The notes under the pieces: generated by a model
The model's database searches: none
Told to the model about the DNA's origin: nothing
The model's input: the letters and a program-made list of their open reading frames with translations, nothing else
Shown here: positions 7,678-14,043 of the stretch, piece by piece
How the letters are laid out: every line of letters starts with the position of its first letter
Position numbering within the stretch: position 1 is the first letter of the stretch
Position numbers and translations under genes: made by a program
Assembly: GCA_035541995.1 (NCBI GenBank)
Contig: DATKMG010000589.1
Location: 1 to 16,979, forward strand
Reading direction: 5' to 3'
From: DATKMG01 sp035541995
GTDB lineage: Bacteria; Acidobacteriota; Terriglobia; Versatilivoradales; Versatilivoraceae
DNA: 16,979 nt

Positions 7678-8295
7678 ATGGATGCGGTAATCCTCGTTGA
7701 CCTTCAGAACGATTTCCTGCCTGGGGGAGCTCTGGCTGTTCCAGCTGGAAATGAAGTGATTCCTGTGGCAAATCGGTTGCTTAAACAATTTGAGTTGGTT
7801 GTAGCCACTCAGGACTGGCATCCGGTCAATCACGTGAGCTTTGCTGCAAACCACCCTGGAAAATCACCAGGTGAACATATAGAGGCGAACGGCCTTCTTC
7901 AGGTCCTTTGGCCTATCCATTGCGTTCAAGATACTCGCGGCGCTGGACTGGCAGCCGATCTTGAGCAGACACGGATTCGAAAGCTTTTTCCAAAGGGCAC
8001 AGATCCTCGGATCGACAGCTATAGTGGGTTCTACGACAATGGGCACATGAAATCAACTGGCTTGGGAGAGTTCCTCAAGCTTCAAGGCGTTGGTAATTGT
8101 TACATCATGGGTCTGGCAACAGACTATTGTGTCAAATTTACGGCACTTGATGCTAGATCTGAAGATTTTGAAACATACCTCGTATTGGACGGATGCCGAG
8201 GAGTGGAATTGGCAGTGGGAGACGTGCAGAGATCAATTGATGAGATGGCGAAATCCGGCGTAGAAATAGTTTACAGTCATGAAATTGCGGTGTAA
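7678..8295 (+). CDS. pncA: Nicotinamidase
   Basis: 205 residues, isochorismatase-like hydrolase fold. It converts nicotinamide to nicotinate plus ammonia, feeding the PncB reaction. The catalytic triad is visible: Asp8 in ILVDLQNDF, Lys106 in FPKGTDP, and Cys151 in GLATDYCVKFTA. Metal ligands Asp46 and His48 (ATQDWHP) and His81 (WPIHCVQ) are present, with Ser/Tyr-rich SYSGFYDN after the Lys as in true nicotinamidases. The ATG at 7678 lies four bases after the nadE stop without a clear ribosome site, so translation is probably coupled to nadE. It is the last gene of the NAD operon; no clear intrinsic terminator follows, only the hairpin at 8386-8408, which lacks a T tract. The enzyme could also hydrolyse pyrazinamide, as family members do. 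Confidence 0.95.
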   Translation: MDAVILVDLQNDFLPGGALAVPAGNEVIPVANRLLKQFELVVATQDWHPVNHVSFAANHPGKSPGEHIEANGLLQVLWPIHCVQDTRGAGLAADLEQTRIRKLFPKGTDPRIDSYSGFYDNGHMKSTGLGEFLKLQGVGNCYIMGLATDYCVKFTALDARSEDFETYLVLDGCRGVELAVGDVQRSIDEMAKSGVEIVYSHEIAV

Positions 8296-8385
8296 GGAGC
8301 CTTCATTATCCCTCGTGGTGAATCAATTTTTGTCAATGGAGAGCCGAGAAGTCTGAAGGTGCAATAATTTGCTGAACTGCTCACT

Positions 8386-8408
8386 TTTGTGTCTCTTCGT
8401 GACACAAA
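8386..8408. repeat. Inverted repeat TTTGTGTC-N7-GACACAAA between pncA and the sigma gene
   Basis: An 8-bp perfect inverted repeat with loop TCTTCGT. Its right arm contains GACACAA, the upstream half of the motif shared with the receptor promoter, so the repeat may be an operator over the sigma promoter. No T tract follows, making a terminator unlikely, though read-through from pncA could still be slowed. The remaining 8296-8385 shows no gene or clear signal. Confidence 0.5.
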
Positions 8409-8430
8409 TCAGCGTTCTGGACTGCATACT
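8400..8430 (+). promoter_or_regulatory. Candidate ECF-type promoter of the sigma/anti-sigma operon
   Basis: TGACACAA (8400-8407), 14 bases, then CTGCATACT (8422-8430). The same two blocks with the same spacing occur at 10530-10560 before the receptor gene. The spacing suits an ECF -35/-10 pair and does not suit sigma70. The downstream block is also half of a palindrome CTGCAT-N5-ATGCAG (8422-8438), seen only here. The sigma start lies about 63 bases downstream. Identification as the sigma's own promoter is an inference from the shared motif and gene order. Confidence 0.6.
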
Positions 8431-8493
8431 TAATGCAGGTCTGTGAAGAAGGTGGGCAGTTCTATGCGTTTTTGAGGGCCCACAGGAGTGAAT

Positions 8494-9090
8494 GTGACGT
8501 TCCAGGAACTCCAGAACAGATCTGACGAGGAGTTAATGCTCGAGCTTCAGCAAGGCCAGCAGGACGCCTTGGCGGTTTTGTTTGATAGACACTATCGGTT
8601 GGTAATGACTGTGGCACTGAGGATTCTAAGGGATTATGGCGAGGCTGAGGACCTGATGCAGGATGTCTTTCTCGAAATTTATAAAAAGGCTGACCAGTTT
8701 GACCCGGCAAAAGGAAGCCCCAAGACCTGGATTCTCCAATATGCGTATCATAGGAGCCTGAACCGGCAGAAATATCTGAATTTGCGAAGCTTCTACGATT
8801 CACGAGAGGAATATCCGGTTGAACCTTGGGATCTTAAGCATAGATCAAATGGTTGGAATGGATTGTCCTACGACGATTGGGCTCGAGTGATTCAGAAAGG
8901 GTTGGAAACCCTGAATGAAAAGGAGAGAATGGCGCTCGATCTCGCGTATTTTCAAGGACTCTTGCTGAAGGAAATTGCAGAAGAAATGAACGAACCTCTT
9001 CCAAATGTGAGGAATCATTATTATCGCGGAATGAAGAAGTTGCGGACTTATTTGCAGGATCAATCCTGCCTCAAGAAGAAGGCCAATTGA
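8494..9090 (+). CDS. ECF-type RNA polymerase sigma factor
   Basis: 198 residues from GTG 8494. Region 2 spans about 26-70, with LFDRHYRLVMTVALRILRDYGEAEDLMQDVFLEIY, the core-binding and -10-recognising helices. Region 4 spans about 140-185, with LNEKERMALDLAYFQGLLLKEIAEEMNEPLPNVRNHYYRGMKKLR, the helix-turn-helix for the -35 element. Region 3 is absent, as usual for group 4 sigma factors. GTG 8494 is preferred over GTG 8488 because AGGAG (8484-8488) then sits five bases upstream; with 8488 it would overlap the start codon. Its partner anti-sigma gene begins 18 bases after the stop. The shared motif upstream of this gene and of the TonB receptor suggests it activates its own operon and the receptor. 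The signal it answers is not known. Confidence 0.92.
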   Translation: MTFQELQNRSDEELMLELQQGQQDALAVLFDRHYRLVMTVALRILRDYGEAEDLMQDVFLEIYKKADQFDPAKGSPKTWILQYAYHRSLNRQKYLNLRSFYDSREEYPVEPWDLKHRSNGWNGLSYDDWARVIQKGLETLNEKERMALDLAYFQGLLLKEIAEEMNEPLPNVRNHYYRGMKKLRTYLQDQSCLKKKAN

Positions 9091-9108
9091 AGTCCTCTGG
9101 GGGAAGCC

Positions 9109-10467
9109 GTGGCGAAGATCGCTGAAGTCAACCATGAATATTTTGAGGAACTTGGGGCTTTGTCGGCCCTGGGGCAAATCACTCCTCAAGAATATGGTGC
9201 GCTCAAGTCCCATTTGATTGCTTGTGCTGTGTGCCGCGCCAGGCAAGCTGATTTCATGGAAATTCTGCACGAGCATCTTCCACTCTTGGAGGGGCCCGCT
9301 AGCGCAGAGGATGCGGGACGCCTCACTATCGAAAAACGAAGCGGTGTGCGCCGTAGGTTTCTGAAGAGAGCGTATCGGGAGGGGTTGAGATTTTCAGACG
9401 AGGCATTGAGGGGAACCAGGCGGGTGCACCGGCAAGCAGGAAGCTGGATAGAAAATGTCGCTCGGATTTGGCAGCCGAGCAGGATCGCCTACGGTTTGGC
9501 CTTAGCGGTACTCTGCATGGCGACAGGGTTATTGGGCATTCTGCTGCATCGGGCTCACTCGAGGTATGAACTGGCCAGAAACGAACAGACTAGATTAACG
9601 GCCGAAATTACTCGATTGCAGGCTGATGCCAAGCCAGGTTCGACTCTTCCACCTGATACTTCTCAAGCAGTTGGCACGGACCAGTCCGATTTGCACAACT
9701 CGAAGCAAGCTTCAGAGGTACTCAAACTCGGGACGGAATTGAAGCAGGTGCGCCGGGATTATGCCAGCGGATTGGAGCGTGTCCGGACTCTCGATGAGCA
9801 ACTGGAGAATAACAGAGTGGTAATCGCTGATCTTCGGTCGGAATTGGTCGCTGTTCAAAGCAAGGCGAGTGGAGAGGACAAGCTGCGCGAGGCCGAGGCA
9901 GCCCTTCAGAAGGCAAACGGAGAAATCGCACGGTTGACCAAGGAGCACGCGATTCAGGTGGCAGCTTTGGCTTCTCAGCAAAGTCAGATTCGGGAATTGA
10001 CTGACAAGCTCTATTCTCTGAGAGAAAGCTCAGATCGGAGTCGGGACTTGCTAGCTACCACGCAGGAGATTCGAGAGTTGATGGGGGCCCGGAATCTCCA
10101 TATCATCGATGTGGCTGATGTTGATAGCCGGGGGACGAGAAAACCATTTGGACGGGTCTTTTATACGGAAGGGCGATCCCTGGTTTTCTATGCTTATGAT
10201 TTGGAAAAGAAGAGGAAGTCCGTGGAGAAATTTTGCTTCCAGGCTTGGGGACAAGTGGAGTCTAAAACCGGCTCAATCCAGAATCTAGGTGTTTTCTATG
10301 CGGATGACCAAGCCCAGAATCGCTGGGTATTAAAGTATGACGATCCTACGGTGCTCGCTAGGATTGATTCGGTGTTTGTGACGGTTGAGCCGGTGGGGGG
10401 CAGCATAACGCCAAAAGGACAACAATTGATGTATGCCTACCTGAAAGCAAATCCCAACCATCCGTAA
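9109..10467 (+). CDS. Membrane zinc-type anti-sigma factor with coiled coil and sensor-like C-terminal domain
   Basis: 452 residues. The cytoplasmic N-terminus has a zinc-binding anti-sigma signature: His9, then His35-x3-Cys39-x2-Cys42, which would hold the ECF factor. A basic linker leads to one membrane helix (about 125-147, IAYGLALAVLCMATGLLGILL). The outer part has a long heptad-like coiled coil (about 155-325, rich in Glu, Lys, Leu and Gln) and a globular C-terminal domain (about 328-450, NLHIIDVADVDSRG ... FGRVFYTEGRSLVFYAYDL) resembling sensor halves of acidobacterial anti-sigma factors. It is far longer than a typical ZAS protein because of the coiled coil. GTG 9109 has GGGGGAAG a few bases upstream. 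The layout suggests an outer signal is passed along the coiled coil or triggers proteolysis that frees the sigma factor. Confidence 0.85.
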   Translation: MAKIAEVNHEYFEELGALSALGQITPQEYGALKSHLIACAVCRARQADFMEILHEHLPLLEGPASAEDAGRLTIEKRSGVRRRFLKRAYREGLRFSDEALRGTRRVHRQAGSWIENVARIWQPSRIAYGLALAVLCMATGLLGILLHRAHSRYELARNEQTRLTAEITRLQADAKPGSTLPPDTSQAVGTDQSDLHNSKQASEVLKLGTELKQVRRDYASGLERVRTLDEQLENNRVVIADLRSELVAVQSKASGEDKLREAEAALQKANGEIARLTKEHAIQVAALASQQSQIRELTDKLYSLRESSDRSRDLLATTQEIRELMGARNLHIIDVADVDSRGTRKPFGRVFYTEGRSLVFYAYDLEKKRKSVEKFCFQAWGQVESKTGSIQNLGVFYADDQAQNRWVLKYDDPTVLARIDSVFVTVEPVGGSITPKGQQLMYAYLKANPNHP

Positions 10468-10529
10468 GGTCTCCCCTTCAGGTTTCTTTGACTCTGAACT
10501 TCGGTTGCAGCTTTTCCCTGTTACTAGAT

Positions 10530-10560
10530 TGACACAATTCTTGAGCCTCCCCTGCATACT
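10530..10560 (+). promoter_or_regulatory. Candidate ECF-type promoter of the TonB receptor gene
   Basis: TGACACAA (10530-10537), 14 bases, CTGCATACT (10552-10560), identical in both blocks and spacing to the site before the sigma gene. As sigma70 boxes TTGACA and CATACT would be 20 bases apart, too far. Transcription should start near 10567, after the GTG at 10566, so the receptor must start lower down. The rest of 10468-10604 holds no gene and no convincing terminator. Confidence 0.6.
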
Positions 10561-10604
10561 CAGATGTGGAGGCTGCGAGGGAGAGTCTGGAGAAGAGAGG
10601 AAAT

Positions 10605-13600
10605 TTGCGATCCTGCAATACTACGGCGGCCGCACTTGCTGCCTTGCTTATCCTAACGGTGGGAGGGAGCGGATTGGCCAGCCCGACGGCGACTTTGACC
10701 GGACGAGTGACCGATTCACTCGGTGGGATCCTTGTTGGGAGCCAGGTTGAGGTGACAAATGTCGAGACTAATACAGCCTATTTGGCCAAGACTAATGAAA
10801 TTGGACTCTACCGGATCCCCAACCTTCCGCCGGGTTATTACCGGGTAATTGTGCGAATGTTTGGTTACCGGACAATTGTGCGACCTGGCGTGAAACTTCA
10901 CGTACAGGACGTCATTGCCCTGAACTTCGTAATGCAGGTGGGATCGTCGATCTCGAGTGTTACCGAAGAAGAGGGGGGACCTCTGGTGCAAGCTGAAACC
11001 GCCATGCTGAGTACCACCGTGAATCAACAGGCGATGACAGAACTGCCGTCTTTGACCAGGAACCCCTATGATTTCGTAACCCTTAGTCCGGGCGCTACAT
11101 TTGCCAGTGTCAGTCGAGGGATCGGATTTTCCATTGATGGAGCGAGACTGGAGAGCGGGAGTTTCCTCCTGGACGGTAGTGATAACAACGAGCCTTACAA
11201 CACCGGGCCAGGGCAAATAGTCCCATTGGACTCAGTGCAGGAATATCGGCTGATGACCAATAATTTCATTGCAGAATACGGCCGGAACGTGGGGTTTATT
11301 GCCAATGTGGTGACCAAGAGCGGCACGAACGAATTTCATGGAGTTGCTTACGACTTTATTCGGAATTCCTGGTTTGCAGCCAATACGTTTGAAAACAATG
11401 CCCGGGACATCCCGCGTCCAGTCTTCAATCGGAATCAACTGGGGGGGGCTTTCGGAGGCCCTTTGTCTCACGACAAGGCTTTCTTCTTTTTCGCAATTGA
11501 GCCCATCCTGGTTCGGAGTTCAGCGGGTGTTAGTTATTATGTGCCCACTCCTGATCTTCTAGCAGTGAGTTCTCCAGGAACCAATGCCATTTTCCAACGA
11601 TTCCCGATCCCTTCCCAGCTGTCGACCACCGACGTTAGCATCAGAACGGTTTGCCCCTACGGGAGGGTCTGTGGTTCCAACATTAACGCCTATGTGACGA
11701 TTCCGGCTTTCGCCGCGACTTCACGCACAGGGCCTATCGATGCTGGAGCAGGCCCCCCCCAGGACACCTATCTGCTGACTGGGCGGTTTGATTACACATT
11801 CAGCGCTAAAACCAGTTTTTTCGGACGATACGCCTTTCGGAAATCAGACCTGTTCCCCACGGTCAATCAACCTTATTCTGCGGAATTAGACCAGTCATCT
11901 TTGGTGCAGACTCAGAATGTAACCCTAAACCTGACTCGATTCTGGCATGGCAACCTCTACACTGAATCCCGCCTGGTCTATGACCGGCTGTCTCAGTCAG
12001 GCTCGGGGGTACCAACTCCAGGCTTCCCGTCGCTCACATTCATGGGTGAATCCCTCAATGCGGCAAGCCGCACTATCTCGCTCCCTTCTGGGCAGAATGT
12101 GTTTGGCGGGCCCCAGAACATCTATCAGCTCTACCAGACAGCAAGTTGGATCAAGGGTAAGCACAACTTGAAATTCGGTGGTCAATTCATTCATCTTCAA
12201 GACAACCGAATCTTGACCGAAACGTCGCCTACCCGGAACTTACAAGGAGAATTCCGCGACTTGGCGGGGTTTATTTCAGGTCAATTGGCATCATTTCAGT
12301 TGTCTCTTGACCCTCGGGGACACGTACCGGGAGATGTGATTCCGCCCCCATTCGGGCCGGCCATGACGCATCGACATTATCGATACAACGACGCAAGCGG
12401 ATTTGTTCAGGACTCCTGGAAACTGTCTTCGAGGCTGACGGTCTCTCCCGGGTTGCGGTATGAGTACTTCGGAGAGGGTCATCGCCCCGGCAGTGAGCAA
12501 GTTTTGGATTCGAGTTTCTACTATGGTGAAGGAAGTAATATCTACGAGAGGATCGCCAACGGGCGGCTGCTTCGGGTCCAAGATGCTCCGGGGGAGTACC
12601 AGGGTCATTACTATCGGCCAAGCTTTGGGAATTTCGGGCCTCGATTGGGCCTTGCCTATGATCTGACCGGCAACGGTCGCACTATTCTGAGGGCCGGGGT
12701 GGGGCTTTTTTTCGATCGGCTTCCTGGATTTACTGCAGAAAACCTGAATCCCCCCGGGTACAGCATCATCCGTTTGAACAATGTCCCCGTCACTTCGGGA
12801 CTCCTTGAGAATCCATACTCGCTCTTTCCTAGCCTGTGTCAATGTAGCCAACCTCCTTACTCAAGCATCTTCCTCCCGCCGAGTGGTGTCATCAGGTACG
12901 ACCAAGATCTGAAGACGGCGAAGACTGGCGCGTGGAACTTAACTTTGGAGAAAGAGATCTCCGGGAAGGTGCTTGTTACTGTCTCCTATATTGGGTCAAG
13001 AGGTTGGCACTTGTACCGTCTTGTCAATGACAACCGTAACGGGAGCGGCGAGTTTGTGGGCCATCCCGGAGAACGGCTGTTTCCAAGTGCTTCAGGAATG
13101 ATAACGGTGAACAATCTTGGATTCGCTGATTACCAGGGTTTTCAACTCTCCACCGAAAGCCTGAATGTCAGGAAACTAGGCCTTCAGTTTGGAGCAAATT
13201 ACACGTGGAGTCATTCGATCGACAATGTCAGTTCTCTCAGTGGGGACGATCAGCTTGGCAGCGGGGTGCTTCCGTTGGATGCATTCAATACCTGGCTTGA
13301 CAAAGGATCCTCAGACCATGATGTGCGCCACCGTTTGGCAGGCCATTTCATATGGAAAATCCCATCGTTGACGCGGTCGGAGGGCGTTAAAAAGTTACTT
13401 TTGGCTGGATGGGAGTTGAGTGGAATTCTCTCCTTCCAAACAGGTCAACCTTTCAGTTTACAGGATACTCGCGTCCCGGACCGGGAAGTCGGGGACAACA
13501 CGCGTCCTCTCGTCACTGGGGCAATTCCGAATATTCTGTCCGGTGATCAACTCCTACCGGACAGCAGGACCCCCAACGTCTTCCTGATTCTTCCGCTGAA

Positions 13601-13997
13601 TTCATCTGCAACACAGAACTACAGCAACAGCAGTTGCACCAATGATGTCCCGTTTGCCTGTTTGAGTTCTGTCAACGGGCCCTTTAATGGAGTGTTAGGG
13701 AGAAATACATTTCAGCGCCCTGGGACTCAGTACCAAAACGTTGCCTTCGGCAAGAACTTTGACTTGCCCAGAATTGGCAGACATGAGGGCTTGAAACTTC
13801 AGTATAGGGCTGAATTCTACAATTTCTTTAATCATCCCAACCTTTACATCCAGGTCAACAGCCGGGATGTGGGGGCTCTTTCTTTCAATAATGCCACCGG
13901 AGCTTCTATTCCAGGTGTGGTTGCTTCATATGGGACTCCAGACCGGCTCCCTCAGGAAGCCCGTCAAATTGTGATGGCACTGAAATTGGTTTTTTGA
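10605..13997 (+). CDS. Oar-type TonB-dependent outer-membrane receptor with carboxypeptidase-regulatory-like domain
   Basis: 1130 residues from TTG 10605. A signal peptide (RSCNTTAAALAALLILTVGGSGLAS) is followed by a carboxypeptidase-regulatory-like beta-sandwich (about 29-110, ATLTGRVTDSLGGILVGSQVEVTNVETN), a plug domain (about 125-240, ELPSLTRNPYDFVTLSPGA, LDGSDNNEPYNTG, EFIAEYGRN-like region, VVTKSGTNEFHG) and a very large beta-barrel ending MALKLVF, with the terminal Phe expected for outer-membrane insertion. Such receptors take up large ligands, often oligosaccharides or peptides, or take part in surface signalling; the ligand here is unknown. It has no FecA-type signalling extension. 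TTG 10605 has AGAGAGG four bases upstream and gives a normal signal peptide. A GTG at 10566 is in frame but would lie outside the predicted transcript. The neighbour upstream is the sigma/anti-sigma pair and downstream the SBBP protein. Confidence 0.9.
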   Translation: MRSCNTTAAALAALLILTVGGSGLASPTATLTGRVTDSLGGILVGSQVEVTNVETNTAYLAKTNEIGLYRIPNLPPGYYRVIVRMFGYRTIVRPGVKLHVQDVIALNFVMQVGSSISSVTEEEGGPLVQAETAMLSTTVNQQAMTELPSLTRNPYDFVTLSPGATFASVSRGIGFSIDGARLESGSFLLDGSDNNEPYNTGPGQIVPLDSVQEYRLMTNNFIAEYGRNVGFIANVVTKSGTNEFHGVAYDFIRNSWFAANTFENNARDIPRPVFNRNQLGGAFGGPLSHDKAFFFFAIEPILVRSSAGVSYYVPTPDLLAVSSPGTNAIFQRFPIPSQLSTTDVSIRTVCPYGRVCGSNINAYVTIPAFAATSRTGPIDAGAGPPQDTYLLTGRFDYTFSAKTSFFGRYAFRKSDLFPTVNQPYSAELDQSSLVQTQNVTLNLTRFWHGNLYTESRLVYDRLSQSGSGVPTPGFPSLTFMGESLNAASRTISLPSGQNVFGGPQNIYQLYQTASWIKGKHNLKFGGQFIHLQDNRILTETSPTRNLQGEFRDLAGFISGQLASFQLSLDPRGHVPGDVIPPPFGPAMTHRHYRYNDASGFVQDSWKLSSRLTVSPGLRYEYFGEGHRPGSEQVLDSSFYYGEGSNIYERIANGRLLRVQDAPGEYQGHYYRPSFGNFGPRLGLAYDLTGNGRTILRAGVGLFFDRLPGFTAENLNPPGYSIIRLNNVPVTSGLLENPYSLFPSLCQCSQPPYSSIFLPPSGVIRYDQDLKTAKTGAWNLTLEKEISGKVLVTVSYIGSRGWHLYRLVNDNRNGSGEFVGHPGERLFPSASGMITVNNLGFADYQGFQLSTESLNVRKLGLQFGANYTWSHSIDNVSSLSGDDQLGSGVLPLDAFNTWLDKGSSDHDVRHRLAGHFIWKIPSLTRSEGVKKLLLAGWELSGILSFQTGQPFSLQDTRVPDREVGDNTRPLVTGAIPNILSGDQLLPDSRTPNVFLILPLNSSATQNYSNSSCTNDVPFACLSSVNGPFNGVLGRNTFQRPGTQYQNVAFGKNFDLPRIGRHEGLKLQYRAEFYNFFNHPNLYIQVNSRDVGALSFNNATGASIPGVVASYGTPDRLPQEARQIVMALKLVF

Positions 13998-13999
13998 TT

Positions 14000-14019
14000 A
14001 ATAGTCTCGAGAGATTATT
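14000..14019. repeat. AT-rich hairpin between receptor and SBBP gene
   Basis: AATAGTCT-CGAG-AGATTATT folds into an 8-pair stem (one G-U) two bases after the receptor stop and 24 bases before the SBBP ATG. No T tract follows on the plus strand. It may tune read-through or mRNA decay between two genes that otherwise seem to share one transcript. Confidence 0.35.
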
Positions 14020-14043
14020 CAACGTTCTTATGGCGAGAAGATT

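Noticed and set aside
8374..10500. GAACT at 8374-8378 and 10496-10500 considered as classical ECF -35 boxes
   Set aside because: The distances to any shared downstream element differ (27 versus 35 bases to GACACAA), so they do not form a consistent promoter pair.
10529..10560. TTGACA and CATACT before the receptor read as a sigma70 promoter
   Set aside because: Their spacing of 20 bases is too long, and the exact match in blocks and spacing to the site before the sigma gene favours an ECF reading.
12271..12851. Minus-strand frames of 116 and 186 residues inside the TonB receptor gene
   Set aside because: Antisense shadows of a well-supported beta-barrel gene; low-complexity charged products with no motif.
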